NCBI GenBank assembly: GCA_022414725.1
Contig: CM039464.1
Coordinates: 22,210,557-22,274,556 of the forward strand
Origin: Microglena sp. YARC
Taxonomy: Eukaryota; Chlorophyta; Chlorophyceae; Chlamydomonadales; Chlamydomonadaceae
Length of the DNA stretch: 64,000 bases
Reading direction: 5' to 3'
Shown in pieces: positions 32,179 to 52,319 of the stretch. A program made the position numbers and the translations under genes. The notes under the pieces are model-generated. The model did not search any database, was not told the DNA's origin, and was given only the letters and a program-made list of their open reading frames with translations. Position 1 is the stretch's first letter, and the number at the start of each line of letters is the position of its first letter.

Positions 32179-33890
32179 GGGGAAATAAACAAATACAGAA
32201 ATAAATAAATAAACAAATGTTACGCTGCATGATGAGGTGTATGAACTCGAGGGGGCCTGCTGCACACTTTCTAAGCAGTGCGTCCGCATCCTGCACTCCA
32301 GGATGGGGGAATATATAAATACATAAATAAAGAAATGTCACGCCTTATGATGAGGCGTCTGAATTCAAGGCTGCCTGCTGCACGCTCCCTAACCAGTGCG
32401 CCCCCATCCTGCAACCCTAAACCCTAAACCCTAAACCATCCTGGTGGAATAAATAAGCAAATACATAAATAAATTAATTCATAAACAAATGTTAAACCTC
32501 ATGATGAGGCGTATGAACTTGAGGGTGCCTGCTGCACGCTCTCTGACCAGTGTGTCTGCATCTTGCACTCCAGGATGGGGGAATAAATAAATGCATACAT
32601 ACATAAATCAATAAACAAATGTCACGCCTACTGATGAGGTGCACGAGCTCGAGGGTGCTTGCTGCACGCTCTCTAACCAGTGTGTCCGCACCCTACACTC
32701 CTGGTCGGGGGAATATATGAGTACATAAATAAATAAATATTACACCTTATGATGAGGCGTATGAACTCGAGGGTGCCTGCCGCACACTTTCTAACCAGTG
32801 TGTCTGCACCCTGCACTCCTGGATGGGGGAATATAAAATACATAAATAAATGAATTCAAGGCTGCCTGCTGCACGCTTTCTAACCAGTGCGTCCGCATCC
32901 TGCACTCCAGGATGGGGGAATATATCAATACACAAATAAATGAATTCAAGGCTACCTGCTGCACACTGTCTAACCAGTGTGTCTGCACCCTACATTCCTG
33001 GATGGGGGAATATATCAATACACAAATGAATGAATTCAAGGCTGCCTGCTGCACGCTTTCTAACCAGTGCGTCCGCATCCTGCACTCCAGGATGGGGAAA
33101 TATATAAAAACATAAATAAAGAAATGTTACACCTTATGATGAGGCGTATGAATTCAAGGCTGCCTGCTGTACCCTATCTAACCAGTGTGTCTGCATCCTG
33201 CAATCCTGGATGGGGCAACATATAAATACACAAATAAATAAATGTTACTCCTCATGATGATGATTATGAACTCGAGGGGTCCTGCTGCATGCTCTCTAAC
33301 CAGTGTGTCTGCATAATGCTCTCCAGGATGGGGGAATAAATAAATATATACATAAATAAATAAACAAATGTCTCGCCCAATGATGTATGAATTATATATG
33401 GTGTATGAATTATGTATGGTGCATGACTTCAAGGGTGCCTGCTGAAAGCTCTCTAACCTGTGCATCTGCATCATGCTCTCCAGAATGGGAGTGACGGTGA
33501 GTAGCCCAGAGTTGGTTGAGCAAAATACACAGACGATACAAATTCTTCCTTCTCTGTTCTCCGTGCACCATGATTATGAATGGGACACATGGACCGTGCA
33601 CTACCCTGGGAGCGCGTTTCTATTCCTGCACAGCTATGGCAGTGCACCACCACCCCAACACAGCCACGAGAGTGCCATCCGCAAGGTAAAATGACTAGAT
33701 GAGCCTACTCTGTGCTTGACATGTCATAATCCCTTCTGGAGCTCCCGCGCACCTCCAGCAGTTTAATGACTGCAGGCGTGATACCCGCTGCAATGCATCC
33801 CATGTAACTGACAGGAGACGCAAGCAGTTCTCTTGCGGCCAAAAGCGACTTCTGCCTCACCACCAGGTTGTCGGACCCGAGCTCCTTCAC
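28101..33890 (-). CDS. RSPH14: Radial spoke head 14-like armadillo-repeat protein (five exons seen, 5' end missing)
   Basis: RSPH14 proteins are armadillo-repeat subunits of flagellar radial spokes. Exons, in transcript order: 33890-33753, 31694-31537, 30950-30803, 29342-29172 and 28540-28101. Each has AG/GT borders, and phases join correctly across all four introns. Recognisable blocks are LVVRQKSLLAARELL, DADALVRERAAGTLEFI, then GGVALLVGLL, and ALMAATIVIEGKYAAVKYEG, which closely matches the GALMFATVITEGKYAAL block of animal RSPH14. The total is about 350 residues, near family length, but the first 30-40 residues lack an exon that I can find. In the last exon the frame changes near 28300 (SNCGRG to REKLTEI), so either a base is missing or a tiny intron exists. 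Three introns contain tandem copies of exon edges. Confidence 0.72.
28605..28670 (-). repeat. Acceptor-edge copy of RSPH14-like exon 5
   Basis: This 66-base block repeats the first 66 bases of the last exon (28540-28475) with its acceptor CTGTACTGCGCAG, exactly 130 bases upstream in the transcript. It then passes into C-rich intron sequence. Confidence 0.85.
29000..29066 (-). repeat. Donor-edge copy of RSPH14-like exon 4
   Basis: Repeats the end of exon 4 (EEAKKEAVE) and its donor GTAAGCCTGAGGAT, about 139 bases beyond the real donor at 29171. A run of about 46 C residues (29079-29125) separates the two. Confidence 0.85.
29659..29824. mobile_element. MITE-like element with GAGCTGCC inverted ends
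   Basis: Begins CAGCTTCTAGGCAGCTCC and ends GGAGCTGGTAAGAAGCTGC, so the ends are inverted complements of about 18 bp. Related copies lie at 54247-54398, 61761-61976 and 63547-63705. It has no coding capacity. Confidence 0.6.
30130..30802 (-). repeat. 110-bp donor-edge array in intron 3 of the RSPH14-like gene
   Basis: Six tandem copies follow the real exon 3 end. The shared word TTCAACA lies at 30243, 30354, 30464, 30574 and 30684, so the period is 110-111, with a decayed copy at 30134. Each unit repeats the last 13 or so codons of the exon (SLQGLRLLNACVK) and its donor. The exon copy is fused to the left end of the MITE described at 29659 through the shared bases GCTCCCT. Confidence 0.9.
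31135..31175 (+). other. tRNA-like T-arm (B-box) sequence
   Basis: GGGGTTCGAATCCC at 31149-31162 is a good match to a Pol III B box. I cannot fold a complete cloverleaf around it, so it may be a tRNA-derived repeat fragment rather than a tRNA gene. Confidence 0.3.
31287..31520 (-). repeat. Dispersed repeat with 16-bp palindrome, near-complete copy
   Basis: On the minus strand it runs from TGCAGCGTCGCAAGCGACGC through AATTGGCGGAG, TTAGTTATGAGA, GTTGGCTGACGTGT and GGGTAACCCTGGGGG to GGCTCCGCCAAAAAT. The copy at 63715-63940 follows the same order. It lies in an intron of the RSPH14-like gene, just past the donor at 31536. Confidence 0.85.
31760..33490 (-). repeat. Acceptor-edge array in intron 1 of the RSPH14-like gene (13 decoys)
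   Basis: Thirteen units, mostly 85-160 bp apart, precede exon 2 in the transcript. Each repeats an acceptor (GAGTGCAG or similar) plus the first 50 or so bases of the exon (DADALVRERAAGTLEF). A hairpin word, ACGCCTCATGATGAGGCGT, and an AAATAAATA linker complete the unit. Embedded simple repeats are (AAAT)n near 31869-31930, (GT)n near 32120-32160, a G run at 32161-32182 and three CCCTAAA units near 32416. Confidence 0.9.
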
Positions 33891-34549
33891 CTGCGTCCAT
33901 CGATAGCGTGGAATCGTTAGGCGAGTCGAGCAGCAGCAGTGCCAATAGTATTTTTGTGCGACAGGGCAAAGGCCTCAGCTGCGTCCTATTCCCCGACGGT
34001 GCAGAAGCACTTTACAGGCTTACGATTTTAGGGTAAGCCACTGCTTCGAATCCCCTGGTGACGGAGGTGCTCGACTGAGGCTTCGGGTTTGGCTTCGCCT
34101 CATGACGCGCGATGTGCCTCAGGTTCGCCTCGATTTTAGAGTTCATACCAATTGAATATGCTAGCAGATAAATAGCATTATTCAAGCAAGGCTGGGGTAC
34201 ATGGAGCTGAAAGCGTTAGGAATTGGACGTGATGAGGAATGGAAATGGAGACCCCGAAGACCCCGGGAGACCCCGAAGCCGTAGTGCTTGGTTTCGTACC
34301 GCAGTTGCAATACGTGCCGCAGTGTACATGTTGGCCTACGTTCTCAACTCGCTCCTTTTCCCTTTCTACCTTCATCAATCAACCCACCAATCTCTCAGGG
34401 ATTAAGAGGAAGTCAGCGGACTTCCCTGCTGTCTCCTCCCCCGTATAAAAGGACTTCGTCCACAAAATCATAAAAATTGACAAAAGTAAAAAAATCTAAA
34501 AAAACAACACCTCCGAGCTCTTGTTCCTCCATTTGCTCATCTCGAAACA
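33891..34549. promoter_or_regulatory. Divergent intergenic region and poly(A)-binding protein promoter
   Basis: This 659-bp space separates the first exon seen of the RSPH14-like gene (minus) from the ATG of the poly(A)-binding protein gene (plus). TATAAAA at 34444-34450 is about 100 bases upstream of that ATG and is a plausible TATA box. The missing first exon of the RSPH14-like gene may also be here, but I could not find it. Confidence 0.5.
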
Positions 34550-45226
<10,677 letters not shown>

Positions 45227-45600
45227 GTGGTTTCGGAGGCCGGAGATTTCCAATGCTGAAGTGATGACTCCGAAGATGTTTCTGAGGCTGAAGCTATTTT
45301 GAAGGCTATAGTGATTTCTTATGCCTAAGTGATCCCCCTGCATCCCTCCCACTCTACTTCCACCCTGCACAGCCCACTTTGCTGGGCGGGTTTGGTTTGG
45401 TCTACTGCCTGTGCAGAAGATTGGTTTGTTTTGTGGCTATGGGTGTTCTGGTTTCTATTGATTCGTCATTGATGCTCAGCTCCTTGCCTGCAGGCTGAAT
45501 CATGGACATGGGTTGAGGATATAAATGTGGGCACTCTGGAAATGTTTGATGTAAGATCCTGATGAAGCTTCCAGGACCGAATGTTTGAATACGTGAAATT
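45227..45600 (+). other. 3' untranslated region of the poly(A)-binding protein gene
   Basis: Begins after the TAA at 45224-45226. TGTAA at 45550-45554 is the polyadenylation signal typical of many chlorophytes and is a candidate here; cleavage would follow 10-20 bases later. Confidence 0.5.
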
Positions 45601-45884
45601 GAGCTAGTTACATGGCTTCAGCCTTGAAGGCTGCCCGCAGTCTTCGGCAGTTAAATAATAAATTTAAATCAAAGCATCATGAACCTTAACTTGAATTTCT
45701 TTTGGGAAACATATATTAATATGCTACCAGAGCATGCACACACTAAATGGACGCTATAAAAATATACATACGCGTGCGACTCCTTGAACCTGGTTGCATG
45801 GCTCCAGCCCCACAGCCCGTAATTATAATTCTTACAAGGTTCTATACGCCAGGTTTGGCGTCTACCTGTCTGCACTATTCTACT

Positions 45885-46040
45885 ACTATATAACGGGTTT
45901 GATTAGTTTTAGATTCATATCTAAGGTTTCCAGTTAAACAATTCAAGGAGACGTATAACTAATCAAGACTTGTCAAAATTAAAAAATTAGAAACGTTTGA
46001 TTTGAGCAATCGAGGATCTCCATATCCTCCTAAAAACAGA
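45885..46040 (+). repeat. Direct repeat flanking the 46.5-48.1 kb locus, left copy
   Basis: Shares TATAACGGGTTTGATTAGTT, AGATTCA, ATCTAAGGTTTC, GAAACGT and GAGCAATCGAGGATCTCCAT with 49040-49205. The two copies may be decayed LTRs or a duplicated segment. Confidence 0.7.
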
Positions 46041-46263
46041 CGCAAACGTTTGGTAATCCTCGATTCCTCGATTTTGTAAATATTTCGTTCTGGTTGCGAG
46101 CAAATTATATTTTTATATTTGTATTGCTGTGAGGCGAAATTTACCACGCTCTAATTTTAGGTTTGAATGATTGATGGTGCCAGCCAGCCAGGCTGGAGTT
46201 CTCGTGCCTGGCGATGCTCGTGGTTTTATATTGTGGTTATACGCGTACCCACTCCAGCATGCT

Positions 46264-46343
46264 CGGTCTGCTGGGCCCTTCAGCCTGTGTCGGCCATAGC
46301 TGGGTCTGCTGCGCCCTTCATCGCCTGTGTCGGCCATAGCTGT
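46264..46343 (+). repeat. Tandem duplication of about 38 bp
   Basis: Two copies of GTCTGCTGsGCCCTTCA followed by CCTGTGTCGGCCATAGCT, upstream of the possible signal-peptide exon. Confidence 0.8.
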
Positions 46344-46526
46344 CGGTGGCATGAAGTCGAAGTGGCGTCGAACAAAAACATACGCTGCCTTTCGTCTTCA
46401 AGCTGTCACCATAACTGTCATATCTACCCAGATCTACCCGTGAGGTATCAGCCATTTCGCGTTTGTCGACCCCACTCCCTCGCATCCTCTCCGTAGGTCC
46501 CCTGACCCCATTCGTGATCCCTTGTC

Positions 46527-46605
46527 ATGAGCAAGCTCTTCGCCTTCATTCTCCTCGCGGGCTTCGTCTGGACTAGCACGGAGACCTTCTACGCGGTCAC
46601 CATGG
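46527..46605 (+). CDS. Possible first exon encoding a signal peptide
   Basis: ATG 46527 opens 26 codons (MSKLFAFILLAGFVWT start) with a hydrophobic core typical of a secretory signal. It ends at a good donor (ATGG then GTGAAA, 46606). I could not connect it in phase to the frame at 47573; an intermediate exon would be needed. The product is unknown. Confidence 0.4.
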
Positions 46606-47572
46606 GTGAAATTCTGGAGAATTCTGGAGAACTTTGCGATACAACTTCCAATCCGCCGCTTCTACCTACAAAATGGCTATGACAGGGGGGGTGATGAGGC
46701 CTAAATTGCTCAAGAACGCAGCGCCTTCAGCATGTCCAGCGGTCGCCTCAGTCCTCAGCCTGTCACCGTCGAGACCGAGGCAAGAGGTGGGTGACTCTTG
46801 CAACTTACATCCCTGCTCCGGACATGTTTGATGATTCGCCGGTGCTCTTGGTTGCATCCTCCGATGGTTGATCGCCATCTCGATGCGGTCAATTCCTGTT
46901 CCGATTCTTGAAATCCAGCCCCAACTCGATCATCCGTGGCACTGCAGGTGTGGCTCTGTCCATGACACCAGGGGGCAGGACTTCAATTTGTGGAGTGGCG
47001 ATTCGCCGCCAATCCCAGCGAACCACCGCGCAGGAGTAGTACCCGGCACAAGGAATGTGGCCACTCCGATCTTGACTGAGGTACCAGGATACTTCACCCT
47101 GTGCCAGTTGTTGAAATTGCGTGGAATTGTTTGGAATTGGGACATACCTAATGTTTGGTTGATGGGATGAGCATCTAGGGTTTTTATTTGGTTCAAGGAT
47201 CAATTTGTCAAGATGGTATGCACATGGGGGTGTTATTTGTATGCATATGACCAGCAGCTTTCCCTCATCTGCATGGGCAAACAGGGGCCAAGGCAGGGGT
47301 ATGAGCGAGTCCCAATTCAGTGCAATCTGGAGAGTCATCACACACTCAGAGCATGCACAGCCTGAACAACTTGTACTCATTCGTGATTCATCATTTTAGT
47401 CATGACCTATTTTATTAATGCCTGAAACCAGCCTTCGTTGTTGCGATACATTATTGGATTTGAGATACTGACTATCAGGGCTGTCTTCGCTGGTGGCAAA
47501 AATTTCTCGGAATGTCAATCAGGATGTACAAATTGCAATTTATTTACATGTATCCAACCTCTTCATTCATGC

Positions 47573-48064
47573 AGGTCCTGCAGTGAAGAAATTTTGCGCA
47601 CCGTCATGTACAGCGACGATGACAAGACTTATGCCTACAAGTCATCTCACAAGGCTTTCATGAACACTGCACGCTACTTCCACGATGCTGATGCACTGCA
47701 AGATGACGACGACGACAACATTCAACGCTACCAAGACCTGGAGCGAGACGACTCTGAGGGTAATGACAACACTGCCGGTGCCAACATCCTGGATATCGAC
47801 TCCGAGGGCACCCTCAACCAGGAGGCAGTTGACGAGAATCCTGTCTCGCCTGGTCTAGGTGTGCACGCAACTGAATTCCGTGCTGAACGCTCCGCAAGGC
47901 TCAAACATGCACTCCAACCTGCAAAATTGATATATTATGACCCAGACATGCCACTACCAACTCCACCTTCTGTCACAGTATCTAGAGAGAAAGCATCGGA
48001 TGAACTCAGGTTAGACATGAATAGTGATGCTTCTCGTGGCCGCGTTACTACCCATCCTATGTAG
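47573..48064 (+). CDS. Hypothetical acidic protein, partial exon
   Basis: A frame of about 163 codons ends at TAG 48062-48064. It is preceded at 47572 by a plausible acceptor (ATTCATGCAG). The sequence is acidic with a run of five Asp (DDDDD) and no membrane segment; I recognise no domain. Codon use is ordinary for a coding exon. It may belong with the signal exon at 46527, but the phase of a direct join is wrong. Confidence 0.4.
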   Translation, partial: RSCSEEILRTVMYSDDDKTYAYKSSHKAFMNTARYFHDADALQDDDDDNIQRYQDLERDDSEGNDNTAGANILDIDSEGTLNQEAVDENPVSPGLGVHATEFRAERSARLKHALQPAKLIYYDPDMPLPTPPSVTVSREKASDELRLDMNSDASRGRVTTHPM

Positions 48065-49039
48065 AACCTCTAACAAGCATTCAGAATGTATCAAGCCTGT
48101 GTCATTGCAAATCATATGCACTACCACTTGTACCTGATGCATTACGTGCTGAATGCCTTACAGACTAACTTGGATGTCCAATTGCTTGAGCTTGGATGTC
48201 TACGACCTCCAATTGCCTAACTGAGATTGTGCACAATTTACTGTTGTGCAATGCACAACATGAGACACATGTACTGTAGTACATACTTCTAACTCAGGTT
48301 ACTTGTGCGATACCCACAAAAACCAATAATTACGTCAACGTATTCAGTTGTTCCTTTATGACCATACATTATATTACTAAATTGATTACTGTACTGTAGG
48401 CAGGTGACTGATTATTAGGATCAAGACTTAAAAAACTGTTTTCACCATTCCAGAGGTACTCTGCATTCCTTTGCGATACCCACGGGAATTCAATCGTAAC
48501 CTGAGTAAACATAGTAATCCTGCTGTGTATGAGGACTCGAGCAGATTACTGATTGTACGTAAAAACTAGATTAATCCATTCAATGTTGGAAAACTGAATC
48601 AGCTTATTGGTACACCGGATATCCGTGCGATACCCACGAAAATCCAAGTATTTAAATCAATGTGACAGACCAAACGTTCTCAGATGAATAATGCAACTTG
48701 GAAATTGTGGTCAGCATTTCAACTTCAGATTTTTGTGCGATACCCACGAAAAACAACATTGAATTGATACTGTAACCGCGACTTTCATAAGTTTCATCAG
48801 CCAATTCCGTTATCTTTACACCTTGATTTTTAGATATCCAAATTCCATTTCCAGATATACTTGCGATACCCACGGAAAAACAATAGTTGACTGAATTTTC
48901 ATAGTATCCGAACATATATAGTACCATTGATTCATAGAAACGTTTTTTTTTTTTTTTTTGAAAAATGGGGTGGCCCGAGCCAATATTTTTTGTAGGTTAA
49001 GGAAGAGAGGGATTCGAGCAATCGAGGATGTCCATATCC
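48065..49039. repeat. Five dispersed copies of TGCGATACCCACG in AT-rich sequence
   Basis: The word TGCGATACCCAC occurs at about 48306, 48472, 48626, 48736 and 48862, spaced 110-166, each followed by an A-rich stretch. No coding frame explains it. A T run lies at 48945-48960. Confidence 0.75.
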
Positions 49040-49205
49040 TACTAATATATAACGGGTTTGATTAGTTTCAGATTCACATCTAAGGTTTCAATTTAACTAG
49101 GTTTCTATCTAAGTAGATGTAAAAGTAGTTAAGACTTAAAAGTAAAAAAAAAAAATGAAAACGTCTGATTCGAGGATTCGAGCAATCGAGGATCTCCATA
49201 TCCTG
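49040..49205 (+). repeat. Direct repeat flanking the 46.5-48.1 kb locus, right copy
   Basis: Counterpart of 45885-46040, with an extra AT-rich segment in the middle. A partial third copy of the GAGCAATCGAGGAT word occurs at 49016. Confidence 0.7.
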
Positions 49206-50568
49206 TATAGTGCCGAGCTTCTCGCAGTCTTGAGCAATTATGGCAACATATTGGGAAAGAAAAAACTACTGGTATAACTGGGAAGGTCTTGCAACTATGA
49301 GGCTTTGCAAGTTGTAAATTTACCGGTATAAGGTCTTGCAACTTTTGTAAGGTCTTGCAAGAAGCAACTGTATCGTTACATGGTTCTATACGTCTGAAGG
49401 TATCTAGCAGTCTGCAGAGTGCAACGCCTTCCCCCGCGTGTTACTAACGGAGTGGATGCGGAAACGATGGCTACAGGGGTGGTGAGTGACTGAGTGCAGA
49501 GGCGCAGCCCTGAGCGGTGTGGTTCAGGCCATCAGGGAGCCTGCTCTGGTGCTAGGGTGGTTTACACCCCCTGCTTCACACCCCCTCACCTGGTTCACAC
49601 CCTCTGGTTCACATATTCGAAAAGAACCGTAGCACATAAGGGCAGATCAGGCGCCAGCCTGGACTCGAGCTGGCCGAGACTCTCCTCCTCACGAACACAC
49701 AGGGCATACCCGATACGCGTGAGGAAGGTCGGCGCGAGGTCTGGGTTACGATCAGAGAGCGCGAGGTCTCTGGTTACGATATACGGCTAATTATCGAGCC
49801 TCGTGTAGGCTATAGTTGTTTGGAAAGCGATTGGAACAACTCCTAGGCGGCGTCGCAAGCGACGCGGGAAATTGGCGGGGAGTGTTGGCTGTCGGAACGA
49901 CCCAGAAGGGGGGGCTCCGCCAAGAAGCTTGGTGGGAAAACCAGAGGAAAACTAGATGTTACTAATAACGCGCAAACGCGGGGCCATATTCGGTGGAGCT
50001 GGGCTAGAGTCTGTTGAGAAACGGTTATGATACGGGCCCTCGGGCCGGTATTGCGTGCTTCTGACCCTGCTTCTGACGTGCTTACTCTTCCTCCGCAATG
50101 AGAGGTCGCACTTGAATCCCCCACCTCCACTCCTGCCTCGCGCATGCAGGTTTAAGTCTAACGAGGCACGGATCAGCGCGAGATGTGGTGATCACCTGCG
50201 CGCTTTGGGCGAGAAGCAAGCCTGCCCTGGTGTCATCATATGAGTTTTTGTGGCGTGGCCGAAAATGTAGATAGTTAGATACGCCGTAGCTCTCATGCCT
50301 TGGGCATGCCACTCCACCAGAGTCAATTCACACTGGCTCTCGCGCTTGCGTCCTTCTCATAGTCTCACTCCTAGAGCTTAATTTATGTCCTTCCAAGGTT
50401 TCCCTTTCCTCGCCCAAGTTTGTCTGACTCCTAATTCGTTCTTTACGAGGCTGGAACTGAATTCTGCTTTAGGTCGAGGACTCCTTCGGGCCTTTACGTA
50501 TTCCCTTCTTTTATTCCGTTATTTTGCTAGCTCCACGATTATCTATACCATAGTTGTGGGCAGGCAGA
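49206..50568. other. Upstream region of the homeodomain-like gene, no other gene seen
   Basis: No coding region that I can support. It contains a short deletion derivative of the palindrome repeat (49845-49920) and a small duplication (GCGCGAGGTCT with GGTTACGAT, near 49732 and 49761). Confidence 0.45.
49845..49920 (+). repeat. Palindrome repeat, internally deleted copy
   Basis: GCGTCGCAAGCGACGC at 49850-49865 followed by GGGAAATTGGCGGGGAG, then directly by the element's other end (GGGGGGGCTCCGCCAA). The middle 120 or so bases of the full copies are missing. Confidence 0.75.
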
Positions 50569-52286
50569 ATGGATAGGCAGTCTTCGCCTCCACTGCAAGG
50601 ACGCACCTCTGGCCCTACCTCGCCGCTGCATCGCATTAAAAAGAAGCCTTCATCCTCAAAAGTCACTAGGCGACCGACGGGGTGAGTATTGCTGCGCGAC
50701 CCTGGCTAGCACTATGGTCCCGAGGCAACGTACTGGCTTGGGTGCGGACGCGTGTTCAAAATGGACAAACATCGCATCGTACTGCTGGGGGGGACAAGGG
50801 ACAACGTCAGTCGCAAATGGCCAGGAACTTAGGTCAGGGAAAAAGGAAGTGGCGAAGGAAGGCATTTGGAGATAGAGATAGAGGTAGAGGTCGAGAAAGG
50901 ATGGGCAGGGGGTCAAAGCTGCTCTCGGTAACAGATTCCAGACCATTCCGTTCTGGCGACTCGACCCAGATGGCAATACCGTTGGGCAGGAGGTTCCCCT
51001 TGAACTATCTCGGGGCATCATCCATGCACTGATCACCTATCTATTCATGCATCTGTTACTGCCCATGCCGAGGGGGGGGGGGGGGGGGGGGGGGCAGGAA
51101 TAAAGTTTGAGGACTTCATGTTCGGAAATTGTTTTTTTCACCCCTGACCACCCACCTATCCCCCCCCCTCCCCCCCCGAGGCTTCATATCTGGACACCCA
51201 GACAGTATAACATAGTAAAAGGGGTGTCCAGGAGCATCATCTCGTCAATGCCTTTCCAATACAATAAAAAATCAAGTTTGGACAAAGTTATTCAGTTTTT
51301 GAGGAGATCATCCAGATATGAAAAGGACTGAAGGCATTATTTATCTGTCTATCTATCATTATCATCATGATTATCATGGTTTAATTGACTCAAATTGTAT
51401 TCTGGAGCCTGAGGGTCTGCTCGGGTGTGGTGGGGGTGATGGTGTGTGTGTGTGGTGTGTGGGGAGGAGGTTGTGTGTGTGTGTGGTGGTGGTGGTGGTG
51501 GGGGGGCTAGACCCCAGGTTCGACTGCTTTAAGGACCTCGTCAGGGACCAGAATTCAGAATGCGCACATGAACGCGTGCTTTTCAGCCTAACTACCCCTC
51601 GAGCGACGCTGGGCGCTAAGGTGTAGGTGATGTCCAGCCTGGCGTCCAGCCTGGATGTGCCTTCCAGGGCACCCACCAATTGCACATTGGGTCATTGGGT
51701 GTAACCGACTAACGGTTGCAAATTTGTACTCGTCTCGTCGATCCCTTCTCGATGGTGCACTTCACGCTAAAAAAATCGCACTGGCAAGAAAGTTACACCA
51801 AGTACAAGGGGGGGTCAAGGAAAATGCTGCCGTACCGCCTCTTCGCTTTGGATAGAGCTTATCCTCAAACTAAAAAAAAAAAAAAAAAAAAAATCTTTTT
51901 GAGCCAAAAAAATAAAGTTGTACCAAAGTTAGAGGGGTCCAATTATTTTTTCAACCAAAGCGGCCCAAATCTTAACTTCGCGATAAATCACGTTTGGGCA
52001 ACCCCATGAAAGATGTAAGAGCATAACTGGAATGGGCTTTAGAAGATCTTTCGAATGACCCCCATTTTAGGGGGGGTAGGGTGAGGTAATCGGGTTTTAG
52101 GAGGGGGGGGGGGGGGGGGTAAAACAACTTTTTTCAACTTTATTTCCCCCCTCGTTTTGCATGAAACTTCCACAATTCTAACTCCCATCTGAATCGGACA
52201 CCATATTTGAACATGCGGTCCAAAATCTGTCTTTCTGCCCCCCCCTGACCAAGTACAAATAAAGTTGGGAAAACGGTCTGACCCCC

Positions 52287-52319
<33 letters not shown>

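Noticed and set aside
31562..32341. Minus-strand frames with LFIYLFIY runs that look like membrane segments
   Set aside because: They translate AAAT simple repeats within the intron array.
34000..34050. Second tRNA-like B box (CTTCGAATCCCC)
   Set aside because: No A box or stems at the right distance.
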